Shown piece after piece: positions 16,467-24,543 of a stretch of DNA of 42,155 bases; positions within the stretch are counted from its first letter, which is position 1, and each line of letters opens with the position of its first letter. Source of the DNA: Pseudomonadota bacterium (GTDB taxonomy: Bacteria > Desulfobacterota > Anaeroferrophillalia > Anaeroferrophillales > Tharpellaceae); NCBI GenBank assembly GCA_011049115.1, contig DSCM01000002.1:1-42155 (forward strand). The letters run 5' to 3'. The notes beneath the pieces were generated by a model. The model was not told the origin of the DNA, ran no database searches, and was given only the letters and a program-made list of their open reading frames with translations. A program made the translations under genes and the position numbers.

Positions 16467-17810
16467 TTACAGACCTTTCAAGAAAGCGGGAAGGTCTGAC
16501 GCTTCACGGGTTCCGATAATTACTTCCCAGTCACTACCAAGTTCTTCCTGGAACTCACCGGAAAGCTGTGCGACATAGCCCGGGATAATGATTTTACTAT
16601 GGTTGATTTTGTCTCTGATGCCGCTCTTGACGACAAAAGGAGCCATTGCGTCGGCCACAAATTTTCCTGCCGACCAGGCGGTCAGAACCGACATTCCTTC
16701 AACGTCCATGATCAATAACCAGGTTGGCACCCGGCTGGCTTCGATTTCGGCCGCAACTATAAAATAAGTCAAGGCAAAGTTGGTGGTGATGATTACTGGA
16801 GAGTCGGGACCGGGCTTATTAATTTCGTAAATGCCTTCGTCCATCACCATCGGCCGTTGCGGGTCGGTGTAGATGTTAAGGCGCTGGACCAGCAGGGGCA
16901 GCATTCTTTCCTTATCGACGTCGCTCATGACAATTATGCCGGCATATTTGGCGATCGCAATATTGGCCAGCATGGCTTCCATGTAGGGATCGTCGGTCAT
17001 GTCGCAGACAAAGTCAATGGTGGGGAAGCCCAGTTCCCGGTTTTTGGCTTTCAGCGCCGCCCGTCGTACCTGGACATCATTATAAAACATGGTCTTGAGA
17101 TCTTTGGCGCCGCAGTCAATGACAATATCCTTAATTCCCGCTTCAACGATTTTGCCGGTAAAATTCGAAACTTCTTCAGGGTTGGCGCCTTTGGCGACAA
17201 CCGCGGCTCCGGTTTCCTTGGCAAGAGAAGCCATCTTTTCACAGTTATCGGCGGTTGCGGCATAGAGCAAGGCGCCTTTTCCGCTGGCTGCCTTGGCGCC
17301 GGCTTCAAGGGCGGCAAAGTTATCGCTCATCAGAATCAGACCTTTACTGGTGGCCCCGAGAGCTTTTTTTACCAGAGCTTCAAATTTACCAACGTCACCA
17401 CTGCTGTTGCGAATGGCCAGATAGTCAGGTGCCAGGGTCAAACCCACGCGCTCAAAACAAACATTGTTAAGATTGCTGATCTTGGCGTCGATTTCTGCCT
17501 CAGGCATGGTATCGCTTATCAGGCAGGCAATTCCGGTTGCGTTAACAAAGGTTTTTTCATGGCGATACATAACCAACTCTTCGCCGATTTTCTTGGCATT
17601 CGCACCACTGCCGATAGTGACGCCGCGAATTGGAGGCGCAGAGGCTTCGCTCAGGATGGTTTTTGCCTCATCCGAAACATATGGGCATTTACTTAGTTCC
17701 GCTTTGCCTCCGGCCAGGGCCATGGCGAAAGCCAGACAGGTCGGGCTACCACATTCTTTGCAGTTGGTCTTGGGGAGCAACTTAAAGATTTGTATTCCAG
17801 TGAGTCCCAT
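16467..17810 (-). CDS. acsC: Corrinoid/iron-sulfur protein large subunit (AcsC, CFeSP gamma)
   Basis: Large subunit of the heterodimeric corrinoid iron-sulfur protein, which carries the methyl group on cobalt from AcsE to acetyl-CoA synthase. 447 aa, the normal size. The N-terminal 4Fe-4S domain has Cys17, Cys20, Cys25 and Cys42 (NCKECGSPTC, then SKC). The central TIM-barrel domain and C-terminal cobalamin-binding Rossmann domain follow, the latter including LLIMDVEGMSVLTAW. ATG 17810 is supported by AAAGGAG 9 bp upstream. The 241-bp gap to acsB contains a cobalamin riboswitch whose last helix lies about 24 nt ahead of this start codon, so its translation is probably controlled by corrinoid. 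Confidence 0.96.
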   Translation of the reverse strand: MGLTGIQIFKLLPKTNCKECGSPTCLAFAMALAGGKAELSKCPYVSDEAKTILSEASAPPIRGVTIGSGANAKKIGEELVMYRHEKTFVNATGIACLISDTMPEAEIDAKISNLNNVCFERVGLTLAPDYLAIRNSSGDVGKFEALVKKALGATSKGLILMSDNFAALEAGAKAASGKGALLYAATADNCEKMASLAKETGAAVVAKGANPEEVSNFTGKIVEAGIKDIVIDCGAKDLKTMFYNDVQVRRAALKAKNRELGFPTIDFVCDMTDDPYMEAMLANIAIAKYAGIIVMSDVDKERMLPLLVQRLNIYTDPQRPMVMDEGIYEINKPGPDSPVIITTNFALTYFIVAAEIEASRVPTWLLIMDVEGMSVLTAWSAGKFVADAMAPFVVKSGIRDKINHSKIIIPGYVAQLSGEFQEELGSDWEVIIGTREASDLPAFLKGL

Positions 17811-17833
17811 TCAGACTTCTCCTTTTGTGTTTG

Positions 17834-18022
17834 TCCCCAACTTCATCTTTCGCCGCGTACTAGCATCGTTGAGGAACACTGACCGGTCAGGTCTTCTGGC
17901 TTCCGGATCTTCCATCTAGCTCTCCTTCCCAGGTTGCCCCAGTGGTTTATTGAGTAGAAGTCCCCGGTTACAGCGGCGGGCCCGCTTCCGCTTTTAACGG
18001 AATTCCCTGTGCCGGCAGTGTT
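17834..18022 (-). ncRNA. Cobalamin riboswitch ahead of acsC
   Basis: Read on the minus strand. Closing helix P1 is AACACTG (18022-18016) with CAGTGTT (17881-17875). The core has the class signature: ACAGGGAAT; a small hairpin ending in AAAAGCGGAAGCGGG; then CCCGCCGCTGTAACCGGGG; then ACCACTGGG, GGGAAGG and the B12 box AAGCCAGAAGACCTGACC (17902-17885). Directly after P1 is a hairpin TCCTCAAC (17875-17868) with GTTGGGGA (17841-17834), whose loop has GCGGCG (17856-17851). This is perfectly complementary to CGCCGC in loop L5 (17978-17973), giving the expected L5-L13 kissing loop. There is no T run, so control is likely translational: the regulatory hairpin ends 10 nt before the acsC ribosome-binding site. 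Aptamer identity is strongly supported; switch direction is not known. Confidence 0.93.
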
Positions 18023-18051
18023 CGGTTATTAAAATTAATTCAAAAAATTTT

Positions 18052-20277
18052 TTACATCATTTCCATCAAAGAATCCATCTCCATGCAAGGATGTCCGACT
18101 TCGGTCAGGAATGCCATGATGCTTTCTTCATCGGTGCCGTTTTCCTCGGTGGCGATCTTGCTGTAAAGATCAGGCACCCCGGCTTCCGCCGCGCGCACAT
18201 CGATCATTTCCTTCAATGATTCTTTTAAGGCTTTCGGCATCCAGCAGAGACGCTTGATACCGCCTTCGGCCGAAATAAATTTTTTACTCCCGATATAGAA
18301 CTTGGAAATTCCGACGAATCCAGGGGTTTGCAGGCCTCCACCGACCGAACCCGCCAAGGTTGAAAAGGCCATTCCGCAGGGTGTCTCTCCGGCATAATCG
18401 CGGTCGACAACCATGACGCCGTTCGCGGCGAAAAGACAGGCGGCAATCGCCTCGAAGCAGCCGCAGGAAGTCATCGGATCAACCATGATTGAATAAGCGG
18501 CAAATGATTCAAAAGCGTTACCGGAAGCCGGACGTACGAATTCATCGACCCCTTTCCATTTACCAAGTCTGGCGTCTATGACATCGCCTTTGACAATCGG
18601 CTGGTTCGGACCGTGTTCATTGATCTCATAAGAAGCCCGGCAGTCCAGCCAGTTGTAGGCGCCGCAGAGCCCCGGACGTTCCGGGGTGACGACGCAGACG
18701 TGAGTCGGAGCAAAGGACTGGCAAAGGGAACAAGAATAATAGGTTTCCGTGGTTTCGTCATTCATGTCGGCGAGACGGTTGTCGCGTTCGGTCCAGGTTT
18801 TGCGAGCGACATCGAGATGTTGTTTGACGTCTTCTTCGTTGGTGAAAATCGTCACCTGAACCTTATCCACGATGGCACCGAACTCGTTATGCATCTTGGC
18901 ATGGAGGATCGTACCAAAATGCTCAAAAGTGAAGCCGGATTCGACGGCCTTTTTGGAAACCCGCATCCAGACGATGTCGCGCTGTCCGATGTGCAGAATT
19001 CCTTCAGCGCCATTCAGCAAATGATGGCACTGACGCTCCAGAATGGGTTCGAAGTCCTCCTGGAATTTACGTCCCGCCAGCTCAATCCAGATGCCGATAG
19101 GCAGCAGGCCGCCGGCTTCGATATCCTTGATGTTGGGGCCGACGACCTTGAATTTCCCGTCCTCGACCTGGTCGAGTGGTTTGGAGTAGGCAAATTCAAA
19201 GCCCATGGATTTGGGTCCGCCGAGCTCGACGTACATGGCGTCTTTTTTGATGCGCTCGCCCTCAAAGGCTGGACCGTAGGACATCGGAATATCGATTTTG
19301 GTGATGTTGATCTTCAATCCGCGGACTTCGATGCTTTTGGCGACGATTTCTTCCTGCGGAATATTGGATACCACATGTTCATAGGTACAGATACCGGTCG
19401 GCAGGATTTCCGGAATATCGGTATCGGCAATTGCCGGGTAACCCCAGTTGATGGCTCCGGCGGCGGCGGCGTACTTTTCATCATCGATTTCATCAAGGGC
19501 AAGCACGAAGGCAAAAATGCGATCCTTACTGTACTTGAGAATGCCTTTGTAATCCCCGGCGGCCTTGCCGCCAAAGGTCAACGCTGCTCTGGTGGCGAAG
19601 CCCAGGGCATGAATCGCCGCCGAGGTATCTTTGCCGAAACTGACGAGACGGGTGTTCCAGCCTAACTGAACCCCACCCTCTTTGAGCTGTTCGGCAAAGG
19701 AAATGCCGGTTTTCGGGTTGTGTCCGGCCATGAAGACATAAATGCTTTTCTCCTGTAATTCTTTAGCAATCTTAACCGCGGTCTCGACATCTTTGGCGGC
19801 TCCGACGACGGCGGCAAAGCCGGGAGCGGAACCGTCAACGAATTCGACCCCGCGTTTCCGCAGAATAATATCATCCGCAGCTCCGAGCCAGATGTCCGCG
19901 TCGGTATCTTCAGGATCTTCCTTGCTTGGCAGATATGGGCAGTTTTCAATGTATTTGAGCGCTTCTTCCATGTCGAAAGCAAAGGCCGTGGCCATGCCGG
20001 CGTCGAGGCCTGGGCCGAGATACGGCAGCCATGCCGTTTCCGTCGGCAGCTCGGGCAGTAATTCACGACATCGGGTTAGGACCGGAATCATGTCACCCAG
20101 GGTTGAAACCTTCATGCCGCCGATACCGTAAACAACGGGCAGGTAGTAAGCGGTGTTGGGCAAGGCCACCTCTTTGTCGGCGCCAAACTTTTTGATCGCG
20201 GCATTGATTTTACCTTCAACCCGGTCCACCACGGCATGGGCGCCGCGAATCGCTGCTGTAAGGATTAATTTAGACAT
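18052..20277 (-). CDS. acsB: Acetyl-CoA synthase (CO-methylating), AcsB
   Basis: Makes acetyl-CoA from CO, a methyl group delivered by the corrinoid protein, and CoA. 741 aa, matching the bacterial three-domain form that keeps the N-terminal CODH-docking domain missing from archaeal enzymes. All six A-cluster cysteines are present: Cys516, Cys519, Cys528 and Cys538 (YYSCSLCQS ... GLCGAYN) and Cys605 and Cys607 (MTSCGCFE), an offset of +10 from the Moorella numbering. ATG 20277 follows AGGAGAATAAG. A 5-bp GC hairpin (20294-20308) lies in the 77-bp gap after acsD. The usual partner, CODH catalytic subunit acsA/cooS, is not encoded in this window, so it must be elsewhere or absent. Confidence 0.97.
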   Translation of the reverse strand: MSKLILTAAIRGAHAVVDRVEGKINAAIKKFGADKEVALPNTAYYLPVVYGIGGMKVSTLGDMIPVLTRCRELLPELPTETAWLPYLGPGLDAGMATAFAFDMEEALKYIENCPYLPSKEDPEDTDADIWLGAADDIILRKRGVEFVDGSAPGFAAVVGAAKDVETAVKIAKELQEKSIYVFMAGHNPKTGISFAEQLKEGGVQLGWNTRLVSFGKDTSAAIHALGFATRAALTFGGKAAGDYKGILKYSKDRIFAFVLALDEIDDEKYAAAAGAINWGYPAIADTDIPEILPTGICTYEHVVSNIPQEEIVAKSIEVRGLKINITKIDIPMSYGPAFEGERIKKDAMYVELGGPKSMGFEFAYSKPLDQVEDGKFKVVGPNIKDIEAGGLLPIGIWIELAGRKFQEDFEPILERQCHHLLNGAEGILHIGQRDIVWMRVSKKAVESGFTFEHFGTILHAKMHNEFGAIVDKVQVTIFTNEEDVKQHLDVARKTWTERDNRLADMNDETTETYYSCSLCQSFAPTHVCVVTPERPGLCGAYNWLDCRASYEINEHGPNQPIVKGDVIDARLGKWKGVDEFVRPASGNAFESFAAYSIMVDPMTSCGCFEAIAACLFAANGVMVVDRDYAGETPCGMAFSTLAGSVGGGLQTPGFVGISKFYIGSKKFISAEGGIKRLCWMPKALKESLKEMIDVRAAEAGVPDLYSKIATEENGTDEESIMAFLTEVGHPCMEMDSLMEMM

Positions 20278-20354
20278 ATCTTATTCTCCTGTACGGGCTT
20301 CTTGCCCGCCTTGTAAGAGTTTCTAAATCGAAATCTACTTAATCATAGGCCAGC

Positions 20355-21302
20355 TTAGGCCAAAAGCTCGGCGATGCAGTTTTCCACCAGTTTCACAGCT
20401 TTGGGGTTTCGCATGATCAGCAGGTTGGATCCGGACAAAGCCATGTCCATGGCCGTCATGGCCTCCCAGAGGACGCCGCGTTTTTCCATGTCCGGACCAA
20501 AGGCCGGTTCTTCGACTTCAGTCAGTTTGACCTCGCGGGCTTTCCAGCATTCCTTGCCCAGGTCATTAATGATCGGAGCCTGCATTTTTTCGTCATTTTG
20601 CGCCAGAGCGGCCAGTGAAATGCGCTCCATTACCGAATAAGAATATTCAACTCCGTAGCCCAGCGCACCGGTCGAAGGCTCCATGATAACCTTGTTCAGG
20701 GGCAGGCCGAGATTGTTGATGAGAATATTCATCTGCTTGGCCATGTTGACATCGATCGGACTCTGGGAAACCACAGCGTGACCATAGCCGAGACAGGCCG
20801 CGGCGATCTTTTTGTAATTAGCCTCGACGGCGGGCCCGACCAGGAGGTTTTTGCCTTCGTTGACCTGGCAGACTTTAGCCAGGACTTCAGCGTCTTTTTC
20901 AACGTTGCCGGAACCCCAGACAATCAGGGGAACGTTGATTGCTCCGAGCATCTTTTTGACCAGATCCGCGGCGTAGTCGGCGTTTTTATTCTCGCCGTTG
21001 GGGTCGGTTCCCGCCAGCTGCAGACAGATCGCCGCGGCGCCATATTCTTCCACGTTCTTTTTGGCCCAGGCAATCGGGTCGTTGATTACGTCTTTAAAGG
21101 GGTCGACCACGGCGGCCGCCCATTCGGGATCGACCACGTCATAGACTTCCATGGCCACAATGGGTTTATGGGGGATCGCGCCGTCAAAGGTACCGAAAGG
21201 CATGGCCGCCTGACCGCCTACTGTGAGTGCATGGTCACCGCTGCCAAAGGTCAGGGTGCCCATTTTCCCGGAATACTTCTCTGTCTGTGCTGAAAATGCC
21301 AT
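20355..21302 (-). CDS. acsD: Corrinoid/iron-sulfur protein small subunit (AcsD, CFeSP delta)
   Basis: Small TIM-barrel subunit that pairs with AcsC to hold the corrinoid between them. 315 aa, normal for the bacterial protein. Recognisable segments include DHALTVGGQAAMPF near residue 23, KPIVAMEVYDVVDPEW near 46, GAAAICLQLAGTDPNG near 88, LIVWGSGNVEKD near 125 and SGSNLLIMRNPKA near 290. ATG 21302 has AGGAGG just upstream. It has its own promoter 170-200 bp upstream, so the genes from acsD onward can be transcribed separately from fhs, RACo and cooC. Confidence 0.96.
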   Translation of the reverse strand: MAFSAQTEKYSGKMGTLTFGSGDHALTVGGQAAMPFGTFDGAIPHKPIVAMEVYDVVDPEWAAAVVDPFKDVINDPIAWAKKNVEEYGAAAICLQLAGTDPNGENKNADYAADLVKKMLGAINVPLIVWGSGNVEKDAEVLAKVCQVNEGKNLLVGPAVEANYKKIAAACLGYGHAVVSQSPIDVNMAKQMNILINNLGLPLNKVIMEPSTGALGYGVEYSYSVMERISLAALAQNDEKMQAPIINDLGKECWKAREVKLTEVEEPAFGPDMEKRGVLWEAMTAMDMALSGSNLLIMRNPKAVKLVENCIAELLA

Positions 21303-21474
21303 CAGATATTCCTCCTGTTAGAGTTGGTGGGGTTGATGTTTCTCATTGCTTTATTAAAAATCATTAGCTTTGATTGATGCAGATCTTATTCGCATGCCAT
21401 GGTGGCGGGGTGAAAACGATTTGTCAGAGAACACAGATGCTGAAACTGTACATTGTATATTTACGAAGCGCGGC

Positions 21475-21504
21475 ACTATAATCACATTCGAAGAATTATT
21501 TCAA
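21475..21504 (-). promoter_or_regulatory. Probable acsD promoter
   Basis: On the minus strand TTGAAA (21504-21499), 18-bp spacing, TATAGT (21480-21475). Just downstream is the word AAATATACAAT (plus strand ATTGTATATTT, 21452-21462), which also occurs inside the fhs promoter. The leader to acsD is about 165 nt. Confidence 0.65.
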
Positions 21505-21523
21505 GAAAAATTTCGCCTTGTTT

Positions 21524-22276
21524 TTAATAGGGAAATATTTCGGCCATAATTTTATTGATCTCGATGCTGGCCGGGGAGTCCGTCGGAAGCTTGATCGTGG
21601 CCTTGCCTTCGCGATCAAATTCGGCAATCAGAGGATCGTCGGGAATGACTCCGGCCAGATCTATGCCGATTTCATTGATTAATGCGTAGGCTTCGTCAAC
21701 CAGCTTGCCGTCACTGGCCCGGTTAACGATCAGGGCCAGGCCTCCGACCCGAAGCCTGAGCTCTTCAACCAGTTCCTTAATACGTCCGGCGGTGCGGATG
21801 CCGCGCAGACTGGGATCGGAAACCACCAGCAAAAGGTCAATGTCTTTCATCAGAAGGCGACTCAGGTGTTCCATGCCGGCTTCATTATCGATCACCACAT
21901 AATCGTAATCCTTGACCATGAAATCGATAAACTTGGTACACAACGAATTGGCGTAGCAGTAGCAGCCGGCGCCCTCGGGACGACCCATGGTCAAAAGATC
22001 AAACGTGCCGGTCTCTACCAGCAGGTTCTGGATATGGTATTCCATGTAAGCTTCTTTGGTCATGCCGGTGGGAACTTCGGTTTTCATGCCTTCGCGGAGC
22101 TCGCCGATGGTGCCGGGAATTTTGACGTCTAGGACTTCTCCCAGATTGGCGTTGGCATCCGCATCAACCGCCAGGATCGGCTTCATTCCCTGTTCCGCCA
22201 TCCAGCGTAGAATGAGGCCGATCAACGTAGTTTTTCCGGTTCCGCCCTTCCCGGCGATAGCGATGGATTTTCCCAT
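21524..22276 (-). CDS. cooC: CooC/AcsF-type nickel-insertion ATPase
   Basis: P-loop ATPase of the MinD/NifH class that helps insert nickel into CODH or acetyl-CoA synthase. 250 aa. The deviant Walker A motif is at residues 9-17 (GKGGTGKTT), with the signature lysine Lys10. VDADANANLGEVL (about 37-49) is the switch/Walker A' region, and a Cys-x-Cys pair in GAGCYCYANSLC (about 104-115) is the metal-binding motif of CooC dimers. VVIDNEAGMEHL (about 126-137) is Walker B-like. ATG 22276 follows AGGAAA. It sits between the RACo gene and acsD, as in acetogens, fitting an ACS-maturation role; a CODH target cannot be excluded. Confidence 0.9.
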   Translation of the reverse strand: MGKSIAIAGKGGTGKTTLIGLILRWMAEQGMKPILAVDADANANLGEVLDVKIPGTIGELREGMKTEVPTGMTKEAYMEYHIQNLLVETGTFDLLTMGRPEGAGCYCYANSLCTKFIDFMVKDYDYVVIDNEAGMEHLSRLLMKDIDLLLVVSDPSLRGIRTAGRIKELVEELRLRVGGLALIVNRASDGKLVDEAYALINEIGIDLAGVIPDDPLIAEFDREGKATIKLPTDSPASIEINKIMAEIFPY

Positions 22277-22378
22277 TTTATGTTTCCTGACTTAATTTAA
22301 GGATTGTGGGGAGGCATTGCTTTCCGCCCGGTTCACTTGACTACCGCCGGACTGGCATCTTACCGTCGTCACGTCAAG

Positions 22379-24352
22379 TTACCGCAGCAGTTTCATGGTC
22401 TTCGGAAAAGCTTTACTGTCAGTATGCGGCAGAAATTGGGCCGCGACATATTCATCCATGAATTTCATGTTGTTGGCGAGTTCGATATTAGTCATCATTT
22501 CGGCAACCCGGCGGGCTTCACTCATCATTTCCCGGGAGACTGAAACCAGGCGATTGCCGAGCAGGGCGCCGTTGCCGGCAAACATAAATTTATCGAGTTC
22601 TATCTCCGGTAACAGCCCGATGGTGATCGCTCGTTCCAGATTGATATATTTGCCGAAACCGCCGGCTATAATAAAGCGATCAAGTTCAGAAAAGGTCAGG
22701 CCGACGCTGTCCAGCAGAATCCGGCAACCGGCGTAAATCGCGCCTTTGGTTCGAATAATATTATCGATATCCCCTTCGGTGATCGTGATTTCAGCAATTC
22801 CTGCAGCGCTTTGCTCGGCATCGGCAAGAATGAATTCCCAACCGCTTTCGCCCTCACGGATGCGATTGCCAGGCAGATCGCGTCGGAACTTGCCGTTTGG
22901 CTCAATGATCCCGACCAACAGCATTTCCGCGATAGCTTCAATAATCCCGGAGCCGCAGATGCCTAAAGGCTTTTGTTTGCCGATCGTCAGCAGCATCGGT
23001 TCAAAGGTTTGCGGGTTGATGCGGATCTGCTCAATCGCGCCAACCGTTGCCCGCATGCCGTATTTGATGCCGCCTCCTTCAAATGCGGGTCCGGCAGAAC
23101 AGGAGGTGCAGACCAGCCAGTCGCAGTTCCCGAGAACAATCTCGCCGTTGGTTCCGACATCCATAAACAGGGTCAGTTCGTCGCGCTGAAAAATGCCGGA
23201 ACCCAGGACTCCGGCCACGATGTCCCCGCCGACATAAGAGGAAACCGCCGGAAAGGTATATACATGCACATGCTCAGGCAGCTTCAGGCCGAGGTTGACC
23301 GCACGTACCGGAGGAAAGAAATTGGCGGTGGGAACATAAGGGGCTTCGCGGAGGTATTTAGGGTCAATTTCCAGAAAAAACTGGGTCATTGCGGTATTGG
23401 CTGCAATGACCAGATGTGAAATCTGTTCCTTGGGGATGCCACCGGCGCTTATCAGATTGTCAATTATTTCATTCAGATCGCCGATAATGACCCGATGCAG
23501 ATCCTGCAGTCCCGTTCCTTTTTGGGAGTAAACGATGCGACTGATGACATCCTCGCCGAATCGCACCTGCGAGTTGTATTTAGCGTCGCTGGCAACCAGT
23601 AACTCGTTGTCGAGGTCATTGACTACCGAGCGGTTCTCGGCTTGCTGGGAGGCGTTAAGATTAAGAAGCTGTCCTTGAACCGTAGTCGTGCCGATATCGA
23701 TAATGATGGAATAGTTTTTATCTCTGGTATCGCCTGCTTCGATATCAATCAGTTTCAAACCTTTGGGGTTATAGACGATGGTTGCCGTAACCTGCCATTG
23801 CGCCTGGCGCAGCAGGTTGCCCAGACGCCGTAAAAGAAAATAGTCGGTTGAAATGTTTTCAAGCTGGTGAATTTGTTTCAGTTCTCGCATCAAACGGCCC
23901 AGGTCGCTCAGGTTGTCATCCGGGGTCGGAGGCGGCATCTCTATGTAATATTTGAATACGGCGGGGTTTATTCTGACGCCTTTGACCAGGGTGTTGATAT
24001 CCCGGGCCATCAGGGTATGTTGTTGCTGTCCGAGATTCTTCTTCAGGACGGAATGGTCAATGCGGGATTCCGGAGGAATCATGATTACCAGGTCGTCGGT
24101 CACTTTGGTCAGGCAGGCCAGGCGATAGCCCTTTTCCCAGTCCGCATGGTTAATTTTGGCGGAAGTATCGCTTTCGGCCTTCCCTTTTTTAAGGATGACC
24201 CTGCATTTGCCGCAGGCTCCGGTGCCGCCGCAGGAAGCGTTGATATGGACGCCAGCCGCGATTGCGACGCGGAGCAGGTTTTCACCGTCCCGATAAACGT
24301 CGACGGTCTGGTTGTCGGGTTCAAAAGTGACCTGGTGGATAGGTTCGGGCAT
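22379..24352 (-). CDS. RACo-type reductive activator of the corrinoid/iron-sulfur protein
   Basis: ATP-dependent reductase that returns inactive Co(II) corrinoid on CFeSP to Co(I). 657 aa. The N-terminal 2Fe-2S ferredoxin domain has Cys41, Cys47, Cys50 and Cys80 (SCGGTGACGKC, then RLAC). A linker region follows, then an ASKHA-type ATPase domain from about residue 205: IIIDIGTTTVQG, FMDVGTNGEIVLG (about 395), CSAGPAFEGGGIKYG (about 416), LGICGSGIIEA (about 460) and IIAGGFGKYINLE (about 570). These fit the RACo/DUF4445 family in acs clusters. There is no strong ribosome-binding site at 24352. Its place between fhs and cooC supports the call over other corrinoid activators such as RamA. Confidence 0.9.
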   Translation of the reverse strand: MPEPIHQVTFEPDNQTVDVYRDGENLLRVAIAAGVHINASCGGTGACGKCRVILKKGKAESDTSAKINHADWEKGYRLACLTKVTDDLVIMIPPESRIDHSVLKKNLGQQQHTLMARDINTLVKGVRINPAVFKYYIEMPPPTPDDNLSDLGRLMRELKQIHQLENISTDYFLLRRLGNLLRQAQWQVTATIVYNPKGLKLIDIEAGDTRDKNYSIIIDIGTTTVQGQLLNLNASQQAENRSVVNDLDNELLVASDAKYNSQVRFGEDVISRIVYSQKGTGLQDLHRVIIGDLNEIIDNLISAGGIPKEQISHLVIAANTAMTQFFLEIDPKYLREAPYVPTANFFPPVRAVNLGLKLPEHVHVYTFPAVSSYVGGDIVAGVLGSGIFQRDELTLFMDVGTNGEIVLGNCDWLVCTSCSAGPAFEGGGIKYGMRATVGAIEQIRINPQTFEPMLLTIGKQKPLGICGSGIIEAIAEMLLVGIIEPNGKFRRDLPGNRIREGESGWEFILADAEQSAAGIAEITITEGDIDNIIRTKGAIYAGCRILLDSVGLTFSELDRFIIAGGFGKYINLERAITIGLLPEIELDKFMFAGNGALLGNRLVSVSREMMSEARRVAEMMTNIELANNMKFMDEYVAAQFLPHTDSKAFPKTMKLLR

Positions 24353-24405
24353 CGGCTTTTATAATTGAATTAAGGCAAGGTAAAAACTCAGATATCGCAG
24401 AGTTG

Positions 24406-24450
24406 TAAAAAGGGCTGGGTGTGCGGCGGCGCCCCACCGATCACCCAGCC
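24406..24450 (-). terminator. Terminator-like hairpin ahead of the RACo gene
   Basis: On the minus strand GGCTGGGTG (24450-24442) pairs with CACCCAGCC (24421-24413), a 9-bp stem enclosing a GC-rich 20-nt loop, followed by CTTTTTAC. It is one of three hairpins in the 190-bp gap between fhs and the RACo gene. Confidence 0.65.
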
Positions 24451-24465
24451 TTTCAAGACTTGATC

Positions 24466-24502
24466 GACCGTGGTTTCGAGGCCAGGCCACGAAACCACGG
24501 TC
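24466..24502. repeat. 13-bp perfect inverted repeat between fhs and the RACo gene
   Basis: GACCGTGGTTTCG (24466-24478) and CGAAACCACGGTC (24490-24502) are perfectly complementary with an 11-nt loop. It lacks a T run, so it may be a processing/stability stem or a protein-binding site. Confidence 0.75.
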
Positions 24503-24514
24503 TTATGGAACAGA

Positions 24515-24539
24515 ACGGAAAAAGGACAGGTGTCCTTTT
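24515..24539 (-). terminator. Hairpin with T run directly after fhs
   Basis: AAAAGGACA (24520-24528) and TGTCCTTTT (24531-24539) form a near-perfect palindrome four bases after the fhs stop, continued by T residues on the minus strand. It is probably a partial terminator. Confidence 0.55.
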
Positions 24540-24543
24540 AAGC

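Noticed and set aside
18613-19665. 350-codon open frame opposite acsB
   Set aside because: Antisense shadow of acsB, which is certain from its A-cluster cysteines; low-complexity, unfamiliar translation.
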